Source of the DNA: an uncultured Atopobiaceae bacterium | GTDB lineage: Bacteria; Actinomycetota; Coriobacteriia; Coriobacteriales; Atopobiaceae | Direction: 5' to 3' | Length of the DNA: 53,367 nt | NCBI GenBank assembly: GCA_944321385.1 | Contig: CALULC010000002.1 | Coordinates: 1-53,367, forward strand | In this document: piece by piece, positions 1 through 9,866 of the stretch | Layout: the number at the start of each line of letters is the position of its first letter | Numbering within the stretch: the stretch's first letter is position 1 | Translations under genes and position numbers: made by a program | Notes under the pieces: generated by a model | Databases searched by the model: none | What the model was told of the DNA's origin: nothing | Seen by the model: the letters and a program-made list of their open reading frames with translations, nothing else

Positions 1-743
<743 letters not shown>

Positions 744-777
744 AAGCTCTCTTCTTATCTCTCAACTGGGGTTTTTC

Positions 778-806
778 ATTCTATCAGTCTCGCAAGCCTG
801 TGTAAA
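778..806 (-). promoter_or_regulatory. Phage-borne sigma70-type promoter now driving valS
   Basis: Minus strand reads TTTACA (801-806), 17-bp spacer, TAGAAT (778-783), about 35 bp upstream of the ATG at 743. It lies on the prophage side of the core, so in the lysogen valS is transcribed from phage DNA. The match is close to consensus; activity is inferred. Confidence 0.7.
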
Positions 807-1119
807 AACAGATATTGGGACTGTGGTGGGACTGACGATTTGTCGACAACTCGAAACCATCGCAAGTCACGTTAGGGCAAAAGAATGCACAAGAAAAGGG
901 CCGCAGCCCGAAGGCCACGGCCAGGATGTGGGGAGCACGAGCTAGTGTTCTCGTCTCACGGGTGGCGGGGCTCACGCGCACGGAGAGCACGACGTCCTCG
1001 CCGTCGGACTCCGGCACCTCGCCGAACTCGGCCTCGTACTCGTCTGCGCCCATGTGCTCCTCGACCCATGCCCGCGCCCGCTCGTAGGTCAGCGGCTCGG
1101 GGACTTGCTTACAATGCAA
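784..1119 (-). CDS. Possible small phage gene, doubtful tail
   Basis: Open frame of 111 codons downstream of the endolysin terminators. The first 50 or so codons have the strong GC third-position bias of the phage genes (acidic text around WVEEHMGADEYEAEF). The last 40 are cysteine- and phenylalanine-rich and overlap the valS promoter and arm sites, so they look like read-through. No good ribosome site precedes the ATG. It may be a remnant trimmed by past recombination at the phage end. Function unknown. Confidence 0.35.
   Translation of the reverse strand: MHCKQVPEPLTYERARAWVEEHMGADEYEAEFGEVPESDGEDVVLSVRVSPATRETRTLARAPHILAVAFGLRPFSCAFFCPNVTCDGFELSTNRQSHHSPNICFYTGLRD
815..833. repeat. Candidate integrase arm-type sites, left
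   Basis: TTGGGACT at 815-822 and TGGGACT at 827-833, about 85-100 bp inside the left core. The same paired motif occurs at 35117-35134 near the right core. Paired direct repeats flanking both cores are what arm-binding sites of a tyrosine integrase look like. Function is inferred. Confidence 0.5.
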
Positions 1120-1160
1120 TCATGAATGAGAGAAGCTCACAACTCTCGCCGACCGGCACG

Positions 1161-1194
1161 AAAAACGCCCCGAACGGCACGAGCCGAACGGGGC
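1161..1194 (-). terminator. Intrinsic terminator, end of late operon
   Basis: Stem GCCCCG (1167-1172) with CGGGGC (1189-1194), extended by an inner GCC/GGC stem, followed on the minus strand by a U run (A's at 1161-1165). Confidence 0.75.
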
Positions 1195-1204
1195 TCCATG
1201 ACGC

Positions 1205-1243
1205 AAAATGGCCCCTCCCCCGCCCGCAGGCGAGAGAGGGGCC
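1205..1243 (-). terminator. Intrinsic terminator downstream of endolysin
   Basis: Stem of GGCCCCTC (1210-1217) with GAGGGGCC (1236-1243), then AUUUUG on the minus-strand RNA. Lies 80 bp past the endolysin stop and forms a tandem pair with 1161-1194. Confidence 0.75.
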
Positions 1244-1325
1244 TCGTCCGTCACGGGGCGCCGCACACCCCACATGCCGCCCGCTCGGGCGCTCCTACGG
1301 GTGCGCCCCGCGACGAACCCTAGAG

Positions 1326-2243
1326 CTACTTATACGCGGACGCCGCGAGGGCCTTGCAGACCGCCACGTTGGTCTGTGTGCCGTGGTAGCCGTCGATGGC
1401 GCCCGTGTAGTAGCCCATCTTCTTGAGCCACTTCTGGTGCGCGAGGATGGTCTTCTCGCCGTAGTAGCCGTCCGCCTTGACCCCGAGCGCGCTCTGGAGG
1501 ACGCGAATGGAGTCGCTGCCGCCCGAGCCGTACTCCACGCCGCCGCTGACGGCCCAGAAGGCGTGCTTGTCGGCCGTGGACTGCTTGGAGAGGAAGTCGT
1601 CCTTGCCGCCGAGCAGCTGCGAGACGAACGCCTTGGCCATCTTGGGCCCGAACCAGTTGGGGTCACCATAGGCCGTCTGCCACTTGGCCTTCCCCGAGGA
1701 CGCGGAGCCGCCCGTCGAGGGCTTGGACGAGGAGCCCTTGCCGACGTAGTGGAGCTTCCCGTTCCAAGGGTAGTTGTAGTAAGGCTTGACGTTGCTCTCG
1801 TAGCCGGTCTGGTCGCCCTCTTTGCCGTCGATGGTCCCCTTCTCGGAGATGGAGAACTGGGCGAGCAGGTCGCCGCGCTTCGAGCCGTAGGGCGAGATGC
1901 ACATGGCGGCGTGGTGCGCCTCGTTGAGATAGATGTCGCCTGTGCGGGCGCTCCACGACATGGGCTTCCAGACGAAGTTGCCGGATCTCGTCATGCAGGA
2001 CCTCATGTTGCCCGTGTACGTCGCGCCACCGCAGTCGACGCCGAGCGCGGTGTAGCAGCTGATAACGGCAGAGGAGCAGTCTCGGTCGCCGCCGTCGATC
2101 GTCACGCTCTGCCCCGCGACGCGGACGACCTCTATGGTGCCGTCGCCGTTGCGCGAGTACTGGGAGTACCCGTGGCCGCCGTTGCCGTCGTGCGTGACAA
2201 GGTGCTCCATGAGGAGCGCGGCCTTCTCGGGAATCGTGGCCAT
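1326..2243 (-). CDS. Endolysin: Amidase_5/NlpC-P60-like cell-wall hydrolase
   Basis: 305 residues. Peptidoglycan hydrolase that releases virions after the holin opens the membrane. The N-terminal half matches the Amidase_5 pattern: catalytic Cys56 in D-C-S-S (55-58), His pair 110-111 in EAHHAAM, and an invariant-looking HYVGK end near residue 168. A Gly/Ser linker (about 170-185) leads to a C-terminal wall-binding region with a peptidoglycan-binding-type repeat (SIRVLQSALGVKADGYYG). No signal peptide, so export needs the holin. The start has an AGGAGG-type site. It is the last gene of the lysis cassette, followed by two terminators. The exact bond cleaved is not known. Confidence 0.9.
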   Translation of the reverse strand: MATIPEKAALLMEHLVTHDGNGGHGYSQYSRNGDGTIEVVRVAGQSVTIDGGDRDCSSAVISCYTALGVDCGGATYTGNMRSCMTRSGNFVWKPMSWSARTGDIYLNEAHHAAMCISPYGSKRGDLLAQFSISEKGTIDGKEGDQTGYESNVKPYYNYPWNGKLHYVGKGSSSKPSTGGSASSGKAKWQTAYGDPNWFGPKMAKAFVSQLLGGKDDFLSKQSTADKHAFWAVSGGVEYGSGGSDSIRVLQSALGVKADGYYGEKTILAHQKWLKKMGYYTGAIDGYHGTQTNVAVCKALAASAYK

Positions 2244-2255
2244 TTTGCCTCCTTA

Positions 2256-2286
2256 CGACATGAGAAAGGGGCCCGCAGGCCCCTGT
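2256..2286 (-). terminator. GC-rich hairpin between holin and endolysin genes
   Basis: AGGGGCC/GGCCCCT stem followed on minus by UUUCUCAUGUCG. The same tail (top strand CGACATGAGAAAGG, 2256-2269) recurs at 13980-13993 beside another hairpin, so this is a repeated phage element. The U run is short, so it is likely a partial terminator or attenuator. Confidence 0.5.
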
Positions 2287-2314
2287 CTGGTGAGTTGGTT
2301 GTCTCGCTCTTTGG

Positions 2315-2560
2315 CTACTCGCCGCCGTCCTCTCCCGCGTCGACGGTGCCGTCCTCGGGATTGCCGGTGCGCATCATCGCCATGAGCGGCGAGAGCACGC
2401 ACATGATGGCGGCGGTGGCGATGCTCGCCCACGTCACGTCCTCGATGACGCCGCCGAGCACGAGCGGCACGGCGACGATGAGGACAGACACGAGGCCCTG
2501 CACCACGGAGCGCAGGAGACGCATCTCAGTCGACTCGTCCTTCAGGAAGTGGTCCAGCAT
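2315..2560 (-). CDS. Holin-like two-helix membrane protein
   Basis: 81 residues. Basic/acidic N-terminus, two hydrophobic segments (about residues 18-40 and 43-62) and a short very acidic tail: the usual holin plan. It sits directly upstream of the endolysin and 2 bp after the 115-residue membrane protein. Holins oligomerise in the inner membrane and time lysis. The assignment rests on size, topology and position; sequence divergence of holins prevents a closer family call. Confidence 0.8.
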   Translation of the reverse strand: MLDHFLKDESTEMRLLRSVVQGLVSVLIVAVPLVLGGVIEDVTWASIATAAIMCVLSPLMAMMRTGNPEDGTVDAGEDGGE

Positions 2561-2562
2561 GC

Positions 2563-2910
2563 CTATCTCTCCTCTCTGCCGCCCACGTAGGCGGCGATCA
2601 GCTCGTCGTGGATGTGCGTCCCGACCCCGTTGCCTCCGAGCGAATGGTAGGCGTGATAGAGGCTGTCCGCCCGCTCCTTGGCCTCGTACGACATCGGCTC
2701 CCCGCCCACGACGTAGCGCTCGTGCATGTCGTAGAGCTTGTCCTTGAGGATCTCGCGCAGGCCCTCGATGAGGGCGTAGTGCTCGGCGTCCCTGCGCGCG
2801 TCATGCTCGGCGTTGCGCCTCCGCGCCGCGCGCAGGCTCGCGCCGAGCCATGCTATGAGCGCGGTGGCCACCGGCCCGGCGAGCCACCCGCACACCGTCA
2901 CCCAGTCCAT
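2563..2910 (-). CDS. Small phage membrane protein with coiled-coil segment
   Basis: 115 residues. One N-terminal membrane segment (about 4-24), then a basic and coiled-coil-prone stretch (25-60), then the conserved phage motif around YHSLGGNGVG (residues 88-97). This type is common between tail-tip and lysis genes of phages of Gram-positive hosts. It could be a second holin-like or lysis-accessory protein. Role unproven. Confidence 0.7.
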   Translation of the reverse strand: MDWVTVCGWLAGPVATALIAWLGASLRAARRRNAEHDARRDAEHYALIEGLREILKDKLYDMHERYVVGGEPMSYEAKERADSLYHAYHSLGGNGVGTHIHDELIAAYVGGREER

Positions 2911-2926
2911 GCGTCACCTCCTGGGT

Positions 2927-3478
2927 CTAGGCGAGTTCCAGGCATATGTACTCCGCGACCGCCGAGTGGGCGCCCGCGCCGGCGTTGAAGCACTCCGCGG
3001 TGAACCCCGCGACCGTGACTCCCGTCGCCTCACGGGCCTCGACCCATCCCGTCGAGACCGGAATCACGATCGGGGCCGACAGGCACCCTCGGTCGGATAT
3101 GTCGACGGACGTCTCCGCGAAGGCGTTGGGCTGGACAGAGCCGAAGCTCACGCGCTTCGAAAAGACCTGACGTATCGATACCAATCGGTCGAGGCTGTTC
3201 GCCATGACGCTCGTCACGATCGGGGCGCCGCGAAAGGTCTCGACGAGGACCGTGTCGCCGACGGAGACCCCGGCGCAGGCCGTCGTGCACCGCACACCGA
3301 CCATCGGCGCGTCGTCGCCGTCGCAGAGCACGCTCAGCCGCGCCTTGTCGGGGTCGACCGACCTTACCACCCCGGTCTTCCTGGTGACGGCTGCCACGGG
3401 CCTCTGGGAGAAGTTCCGCTTCAGCACGTCGCCGAAGCGATGGAGCGCGTCGCGCTCCTCCCTCGTGATGTCAGACAA
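2927..3478 (-). CDS. Phage tail/baseplate structural protein
   Basis: 183 residues. The middle (about 30-95) is beta-rich, with an OB-fold-like pattern (VDPDKARLSVLCDG then GVSVGDTVLVETFRG) as in small baseplate or tail-spike base domains. The C-terminal half is a second beta-rich module. It overlaps the preceding tail gene by 8 bp, so the two are translationally coupled. Not matched to a named family. Confidence 0.65.
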   Translation of the reverse strand: MSDITREERDALHRFGDVLKRNFSQRPVAAVTRKTGVVRSVDPDKARLSVLCDGDDAPMVGVRCTTACAGVSVGDTVLVETFRGAPIVTSVMANSLDRLVSIRQVFSKRVSFGSVQPNAFAETSVDISDRGCLSAPIVIPVSTGWVEAREATGVTVAGFTAECFNAGAGAHSAVAEYICLELA

Positions 3479-4517
3479 AGTCCCTGACCTCCATGGTCTC
3501 GAGGCAGCCGGCGCCGAGCTCGGTCGTGATCTTCCTCACGGCGAAAGTCCCGGATATCCCCTGCGACGGGTACCAGAGCGTCGTGGTGTCGCCCACGTTG
3601 AGTGGGCAGTGGATGGTGCTCAGCAGGAGCTTCCTGACGGCCCTCTGCTCCTCGAGGAGCTGCCTCGCCTTCGCGTCCGCCTCCGACTGGGTCGCCGCCT
3701 GAGAGTAGTCGTAGCGCTTCATGACGCGCCGCCCGAGCGCCGAGATGCCGTAGGCGCCGTCATGGTCCTCGGCGATGCCGACGGTGACGGACTCCCCGTC
3801 CGAGAAGACCGCCTTCACCACGTTCGCGACGCTCGAGGCGTCGACCTCGTCGGTGACCTCGCGCAGGAATCGCGATCCGCGGCCCTCGACGAGGCTCCAC
3901 GAGGGGGCCCTCTCGCTCGGGGACCTGTAGCGCCTCAGCGTGACGACGCCGAGCGCGTCGGTCTCGGCCGACGAGAAGCCCGCGAGGTCGAGGAGCTGGT
4001 TGACGCACGCGAGCTTCGAGGGGTCCGAGCCGTCGTCGAAGGTCCACACGTCGGAGGTGACGTAACCGTCGTGCGAGTCGGAGCGGACGGACAGGCCCAC
4101 GCCGGAGACTATCTCTATCGCCGCCGCCACGGGGTCGGACCCGGCGGGCAGCGAGTACGTGCCCTCGAACTGGTCGTCGGCCAGCTCCTGAAGCCTCCCG
4201 GAGAGGCTCACGCTCCTCGGGGAGGCAACCCCGCCGACCTTCCTGCTCGTCACGGACGGGAGGTATGTTCCCAGTGCCTCGTTCACGATCGTGCCGTCCT
4301 CGAACCTGGCGCGCAGGTAGACCCTGAGCAGGTCCGGCCCGACGTCCAGGTCCTCCACGACGGACAGCGTCCCGGTGTCCTTTACGGACGTGTCCTGGTT
4401 GCGCTCGAGGGAGCCGCCGAGCTCGACGCCGTCGACGACGCCCAGCTCGTATCCCGTCTCGCGAGACACGCGCATCACGTAGTAGGACGAGACGAAGCTC
4501 CGTGTCCAGTCAGCCAA
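3471..4517 (-). CDS. Minor tail protein, baseplate hub-like
   Basis: 348 residues. Starts MADWTRSFVSSYYVMRVSR and has alternating beta-strand text throughout. Its layout resembles distal-tail or hub proteins that follow the tape measure in siphoviruses. Overlaps both neighbours by 8 bp. The position between the fibronectin-repeat protein and the lysis cassette supports a tail-tip role. No catalytic motif seen. Confidence 0.65.
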   Translation of the reverse strand: MADWTRSFVSSYYVMRVSRETGYELGVVDGVELGGSLERNQDTSVKDTGTLSVVEDLDVGPDLLRVYLRARFEDGTIVNEALGTYLPSVTSRKVGGVASPRSVSLSGRLQELADDQFEGTYSLPAGSDPVAAAIEIVSGVGLSVRSDSHDGYVTSDVWTFDDGSDPSKLACVNQLLDLAGFSSAETDALGVVTLRRYRSPSERAPSWSLVEGRGSRFLREVTDEVDASSVANVVKAVFSDGESVTVGIAEDHDGAYGISALGRRVMKRYDYSQAATQSEADAKARQLLEEQRAVRKLLLSTIHCPLNVGDTTTLWYPSQGISGTFAVRKITTELGAGCLETMEVRDFV

Positions 4518-6705
4518 CGCGGGCCTCCTCGAATGCGACCTCGGTCGTCGACACGCTCACGGACACGAGCCCGGGGGTCAAGTCGCCGGACAGGTCTATC
4601 TCTATCGCGGCGCGCTGGCGCGTCCCGAACGGGCTCCTGACCCACCCGACTACCGACATCCCCCTCGCGATCTCCCACAGCTCGCGCGCCTTGTCCGGCT
4701 CGTCGAGCAGCGAGAAGGACTGGCTGCCCGAGCACGAGAGCACCTCGGCCTCGTACGCGACCGGCAGGCCCCCGTTCTCGCCGCCGTCCGCGAAGTCGTA
4801 GAGCTCGTATGAGCGCCTGGGCGAGGCGCTCCACTTCTGGTCGTCCGAGAGCAGCACGCACCTGGACGCGTCGACCCCGAAGTTGTAGGCCCATCCCGTC
4901 GAGAGCACGGCCACCGAGACTCTGGTCTCGGACGTCGCGCCCGCCTCGGAGTGGGCGGTGACGACGTAGTCCGTGACCTCGTTGAGAGGGGGCAGCCGGT
5001 CTATGACCGTCTCTCCCCCCGCGAGCGCATCGCCGACCGTCCACGTGGACCCGTCCGCGTTGACGCGCTGGACGGTGAGCGAGACCGTGGGCGGCACGCC
5101 GTCGGAGCCCTCGCCGGCGCTGACGGTCAGCTCGACGGACAGGTCCTCCTCGCCCACCTCGTGGGCCACGACGGGCTCCGCTGGCGGCGTCCACTCGGTC
5201 GCGAAGTCGCGCTCCGCCGTCGTCTGGAGCGTGGAGCCGCCCGTGACGGTGAGCCTGAGCGTGTATTCGCTGAGGTTGGCTAGCAGGTAGGTCGACGCGT
5301 CGAGGGTGTACGACCGCGCCGAGCCGTCGAGGCGGGCCGTGTGGAGCGTCACGCCGTCGGCGTCGAGCAGCGCCAGCTCCTGCGACGCGACTCCTGTCTG
5401 GTCGTCCGCCACCCACGCCACGACGAGAGGCAGGTCCGTGACCGTCGCGCTGTCCGTGGCGGGCGACGTGATGGCGACCAGCGGCGGCTCCGCCACGTTG
5501 AGCGTGACGGGCTCGCTCCACGCGCCCCAGTCCTCGTCCGCGCCGTGCGTGCGCACGCGCACCGAGATGGTCGCGGGGCCCGACAGCGCGGCGTCCGGCA
5601 GCTCGTAGGAGGTCGCCGGGCCGCCCACGTCGACCGTGGTCGGCGAGCCGGTGCCGACGGCGTACTCAACCTGCGCCTGCGTCTGCGCGGAGCCGTCGGG
5701 GTGGCTCGGCACCCACGAGACCGTAACCTCCGCGAAGGTCGGCACGACTCCGGACGGCTCGAGCGCGACGGTCGGCGCGAGGGGCGGGCAGATGGTCGTG
5801 ATCGTGGCGCTGGCCTTCCACGCGGAGGCCAGCGAGCCGCGCTTGGCGCGGGCGCGCACGGCGACGGTGCCGCCGCCGAGGTCCACGGTCTGGGGGAAGG
5901 TCGTGTACGTGCCGACGGCCTGCCACTCGCCGCCGTTGAGCTGGCTCTGGACCTCCCACTCGGTGGCGTATGGGGCGTTGGAGCCGTCCACGTCGACGGT
6001 GCAGGTCGTGCCCGTGGCCACGGCCACGCCCACCGACTTGGGGGCGGCGGGCGTGGTGTAGATGTAGCCGGAGGTCGCGTAGCCCGAGTAGCCGCCGCTT
6101 CCGTAGGCCCTCACGCGGTAGCGATAGCGGTGGTTCGCGCTGATTCCGTTGTCGGTGTACGACTTGACCGACGCGCCGACCGAGGCCACCTGCACCCACG
6201 AGCCGCCGTCCGTCTGGCGCTCGACCTTGGTTGAGGAGCGCGGGCGCGTGGTGGACGTGCCGCCGTTGGTCCACGCGACCTTGGCCTGCGTGTCGCTCGT
6301 GCGCGACGCGGAGCACCCTGACGGGGCGTTCGGCGTGTCGTAGTCGATGGACGGGATGGTGACGCTGCCGCTGGCGGTCGAGCCCGTCGCGTAGGCAGAG
6401 ACGCCGGTCGCCCACACCCTGCCGGAGACCTTTATCGACTTGGCTGAGGAGCCGCGCGCGACCGTCCACGAGTGCGTGAGGACGGTCTTGGTCTGGTTGG
6501 TCGACCACCCGAAGCCGTCAGTGGAGTACGTCGAGCCGTTGACCGTGGCGCTCGCGTGGCCGGTCGTGTTGACGACGCCGAAGATGGACTGGACCTTGAG
6601 GGTGACGCTGACGGTGCACTGGGTGGCCGACGTGTTGGAGACGCTGACGTCGAGGACGGCGCGGAAGTCGTCCGTCGCGACCCAGGGGCCGTAGAAGGTT
6701 GCCAT
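4510..6705 (-). CDS. Tail-tip or fibre protein with fibronectin type III-like repeats
   Basis: 731 residues, Ser/Thr/Gly/Val-rich. After an N-terminal beta domain (1-120) there are several fibronectin-III-like units: PNAPSGCSASRTSDTQAKVAW near 130, PPLAPTVALEPSGVVPTF near 305, and PPAEPVVAHEVGEEDLSVEL near 510. Such Ig/FnIII arrays are usual in tail proteins that touch the host surface. The C-terminal 120 residues form a distinct module that may attach to the tail. It starts 11 bp after the true end of the tape measure gene. Confidence 0.75.
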   Translation of the reverse strand: MATFYGPWVATDDFRAVLDVSVSNTSATQCTVSVTLKVQSIFGVVNTTGHASATVNGSTYSTDGFGWSTNQTKTVLTHSWTVARGSSAKSIKVSGRVWATGVSAYATGSTASGSVTIPSIDYDTPNAPSGCSASRTSDTQAKVAWTNGGTSTTRPRSSTKVERQTDGGSWVQVASVGASVKSYTDNGISANHRYRYRVRAYGSGGYSGYATSGYIYTTPAAPKSVGVAVATGTTCTVDVDGSNAPYATEWEVQSQLNGGEWQAVGTYTTFPQTVDLGGGTVAVRARAKRGSLASAWKASATITTICPPLAPTVALEPSGVVPTFAEVTVSWVPSHPDGSAQTQAQVEYAVGTGSPTTVDVGGPATSYELPDAALSGPATISVRVRTHGADEDWGAWSEPVTLNVAEPPLVAITSPATDSATVTDLPLVVAWVADDQTGVASQELALLDADGVTLHTARLDGSARSYTLDASTYLLANLSEYTLRLTVTGGSTLQTTAERDFATEWTPPAEPVVAHEVGEEDLSVELTVSAGEGSDGVPPTVSLTVQRVNADGSTWTVGDALAGGETVIDRLPPLNEVTDYVVTAHSEAGATSETRVSVAVLSTGWAYNFGVDASRCVLLSDDQKWSASPRRSYELYDFADGGENGGLPVAYEAEVLSCSGSQSFSLLDEPDKARELWEIARGMSVVGWVRSPFGTRQRAAIEIDLSGDLTPGLVSVSVSTTEVAFEEARVG

Positions 6706-6715
6706 TCGCCCCTCC

Positions 6716-9162
6716 CTATCTCGCCCTCGACACTCGGTCGGTGTAGTCCGCGAGCTCCTCGATCAGGGTGACGAGGCGCCCGTCCGAGCTCACGGAGCGG
6801 CCGTCGATGTAGGTGTTGTAGGTGTTCGCCACGGAGGCCGTGCCACGCCCCCACCCCCGGTGGAGTAGGACAGGGGAACCGACGGGGACAGCGCGACGCT
6901 CGCGGCGGTCCCCCGCGCGTCGAAGCGCATCGGGACCGACACGCCCGACGCAACGTCGGAGGCTATTGAGCCGGCCATTCCGGAGACCTCGGAGCGCACC
7001 TCGCGGAAGCCGTCGGTGAGGCCCCTGAGGAGGCCACCCATGATGGCCTCGCCCGCCGGGATGAGGAGCTTGCGGTCGTAGGGTATGGGGCCCTTGAGGC
7101 TGGCGATCGTGTCGGCAATGCCACCCACCCACGAGAAGAGTCCCTCGGCGGCGCTCTTGAGGCCGCCGAGGAGGCCGTCGATGATCGAGGTGCCGGCGTC
7201 CCACAGGAGCGAGCCGACGTCGCCGAGGGCGCCGAGTATCCTGTCGGGGAGCCCGGTGAAGAAGTCGACGACGCCGTTGACGGCGCTCTCCAGGGCGTCG
7301 GTGATGCCATTCCAGCAGTCCTCGAGGAAGCTCCCGATGGCGTCCCACGCGCTCTCCCATGCGGAGGAGATGGCGTCGAGCGTGTCGCTGATGATGTCGG
7401 AGACGAGATTGATTGCCGCCTCGACCACGCCCTGGATGCCCTCCCAGATGCTCTCCGCGACCTGCTGGATGCCCTCCCAGACCTCGCTCCAGTCCCCCTC
7501 GATGATGCCGAGGACGGTCGTGATGACGCCGTTGATCACCCCCATGACGGTCTCCACGACAGCCTGGATGGCTGGCCAGACGTAGTTCCAGACGGTCTGG
7601 ATCACGTTGAGGGCAGCCTCCACGACCGACTGGATGATCGTCATCGCGTTGGTGACCGTCTCCTGGATCAGCGGCATGTTCGCCTGGATGAAAGAGACGA
7701 TCTGTGTGACGATCGGTATGACCACGGCCGCAATCTGCGTCGCGATGTCAATGACCGTCGTCGCCACTGTCTGGATGATCGGGGCCATCGCGGTCATGAC
7801 CGACATGACCTGCTGCAGGAGCGGGACGAGCAGCGGGGCGAGCTGCGTCGCGGCGTTTAGCACGGACGTGACGATCGCCGAGAGGACCGGTGCCATCGCC
7901 GACACGACCGTCATGAGCTGCTGGAGCAGAGGCAGGATCATCGGGCCGACGGTCTCGGCGAAGGTCTGGAATGCGGGGGTCACGGACTGGAAGGCCCCGA
8001 GGAACGCCTCCGCCATCACCTGCGCCGAGTCGACGAGCTGCGCTATCGCGTCGCGCGCCGGCGCGGTCTGCTCAGGCATGAGGCCGAAGGCCATCCCGAT
8101 CTCCTGCAGCATGAGCGACACCATGTCGCCGGCGGTCGCCACGGAACCCATCTCGGCCGAGGCCTCCGCCGCGATGGAGTTCCAGTTGGCGGCGTAGTCC
8201 GTGACGATGCCGAGCGCCGTCCCGATGCCGGTGATCGTCTCGGTCGCCTGGCTGATCGTGCCCGTGATGAAGGGCTTGAAGGCGTCGATGACCTGCGCCC
8301 CGACGCCCACTATCGCGGCCTCGAGGTTGCCGACGGCGCCCTCGATCGTCGCGGTCGACGTCGCGGCCTCCTTGGCCACGTCGGTCATGCCGAGCTTCAT
8401 CACGGCGGCGTTGAACTCCTCCGCCGAGATCTGCCCCTTCTCCATCGCCTCGCGGAAGTTGCCCTCGAAGGCGCCCGCGTCCTTCATGGCCTGCTGCAGC
8501 GCGCCCGAGGCGCCGGGGATGGCGTCGGTGAGCTGGTTCCAGTTCTCGGTGGTGAGCTTGCCGGCGCCCGCCGTCTGCGTCATGACCATCGCCACGGACT
8601 TGAAGGTGTCGGCGTTGCCGCCCGCCACGGCGTTGAGGTTGCCTGCCGCCTCGGCGAGCTGCGCGTAGTCGCTCACGCCGTTGGCGGCGAGCTGCGCGGT
8701 CGCGTTTCGGATGTCCGCGAGGTCGTAGACCGTGGCGTCGGCGTAGGCCTGCGTGCTCTTGGTGAGCTCGTCGATGGTTCCGGTGTCGATGCCCGCGAAG
8801 CTCAGCGTGCTCGCGAACTTCTGCGCACTGTCCGACGCCTCGACCATCTCGGATCCGAGCGAGGCCACGTAGTCGATCGCCTTCCCCGCCAGGCTCGCGA
8901 TGAGGCTGCCGGCGGCGACCGTGAGCGCCGAGACCTTCGAGGTGAAGGCAGATGCCCCGCTTGCGGCGGCCTTGCACCTGTCGCCGAAGCCCTTTATGCC
9001 GTTGCCGCCGCTCTGGGACTTCTTCCCGGCCCCCTCGGCGTCGTCACCGGCCTTCCGGCACTTGCTCTGGAATCCGGAGAGCGAGCTCTCGGCCTTGGAG
9101 ACCCCGCTCGTGAAGCCGGAGACGTCGGCGTTGATGTCGGCGGAGAGCGTCATGTCGGCCAC
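6716..9162 (-). CDS. Tape measure protein, with a frameshift near its 3' end
   Basis: Sets tail length and threads through the tail tube. The N-terminus (GTG at 9162, or ATG at 9153) is followed by alanine-rich helical text, a conserved TMP core (DIRNATAQLAANGVSDYAQLAEA near 145) and long hydrophobic helices in the middle (about 395-560, with many Met-Ala-Pro-Ile units). As read, the frame leaves the true sequence at a G-rich run around 6845-6862 and stops at 6790 with a Pro/Thr-rich tail. Shifting by -1 there gives a natural ending (ANTYNTYIDGRSVSS through RVSRAR) that stops at 6716, just before the next gene. So one extra base is present, from mutation or base-calling. Confidence 0.85.
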
Positions 9163-9195
9163 GGCGGCACCCCCTATTCGGTTGTCAGGGAACGT

Positions 9196-9854
9196 CTAGC
9201 GCACCTTCAGCCTCTGGGCGGACTCCTCGATGCGCCTGAGCTTCTTCTTGCTGAGCTTCTTTTTCTTCTCGTCGGCCCTCCTGGGCCTCTTCCGGAAGAG
9301 CGGCTGGGGCTTCTTACCCTTCTTCCTCATCGCGTTCGCCACCGCGTTCTGCACGGCGTCCCGCACGAGGTTCCCGAGCTCGACCGTGCGGCGTTCGTCC
9401 TCCCTGCGAAGGAGCGCGACCTGGGCGGGCGTGAGCGCGCGGAACTGGTCCGGCGTCCAGCCGAACCTCACCGCCGCCCACGCCCAGTCCGCGTCGGTCG
9501 CGTTCGGGCCGAGGTCTGGCCCCGGCTCCCCCGGCCGGAAGTACTCGTACTCGACGGCGGCTAGCGGAATAAAAAACCGCAGTCGCGGTCGAGCGCCTCG
9601 GTGACCTCCTGGTAGGCGGTCATGAGGCCCGCCTCCTCGACATGCGCCTCGGCGACCCCGAGCGCCTGCTTGGGGTTCATCCAGTTGGAGTCGCCCTCGC
9701 GGCGCATGCCGCAGGCCATGACGCTCACGAGCTGACGGATGGTCGGCATGGACCGGAAGACCTGGATCACGGAGCCGCCGATCATGGCCTCGGCGCTCTC
9801 GAGGCGCTTTCGGCCGTAGGCGAGCTCGTAGGTGGTGCCGTCGCACTCGAACAT
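9196..9854 (-). CDS. Tail assembly chaperone, long form made by -1 frameshift (gpGT-like)
   Basis: The short form's frame (from 9854) and a second frame ending at 9196 are joined by a -1 slip at 9570-9576. The result is about 219 residues. The downstream part continues F-F-I-P-L-A-A-V-E-Y, carries acidic and Trp-rich text (DADWAWAAVRFGW) and ends in a very basic tail (KKKKLSKKKLRR). In lambda and most siphoviruses the frameshifted product recruits the tape measure during tail assembly. It lies between the tail tube and tape measure genes, as expected. The downstream frame has no start codon of its own near the junction. Confidence 0.9.
9561..9854 (-). CDS. Tail assembly chaperone, short form (gpG-like)
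   Basis: 97 residues ending D-C-G-F-L-F-R before a TAG at 9561-9563. Starts 12 bp after the tail tube gene. The text (VIQVFRSMPTIRQLVSVMACG) fits gpG-type chaperones, which coat the tape measure before tube polymerisation. Most ribosomes should make this form, and a minority the longer one. Confidence 0.9.
   Translation of the reverse strand: MFECDGTTYELAYGRKRLESAEAMIGGSVIQVFRSMPTIRQLVSVMACGMRREGDSNWMNPKQALGVAEAHVEEAGLMTAYQEVTEALDRDCGFLFR
9570..9576 (-). other. Programmed -1 ribosomal frameshift heptamer T TTT TTA
   Basis: The zero frame reads GGT TTT TTA TTC CGC TAG; slipping back one base on TTTTTTA gives TTT TTT ATT CCG, which continues the second chaperone frame. This is a canonical X XXY YYZ site three codons before the zero-frame stop, in the gene where such shifts are conserved. 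Confidence 0.92.
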
Positions 9855-9866
9855 CTGCGCCCTCCC

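Noticed and set aside
885..2747. 620-codon plus-strand frame across endolysin and holin
   Set aside because: Shadow of GC-rich minus-strand genes; Arg/Ala/Pro-rich without domain features.
6790..6953. Programmed frameshift in the tape measure
   Set aside because: No slippery heptamer of the X XXY YYZ kind and the family does not shift at its end; a simple indel fits better.
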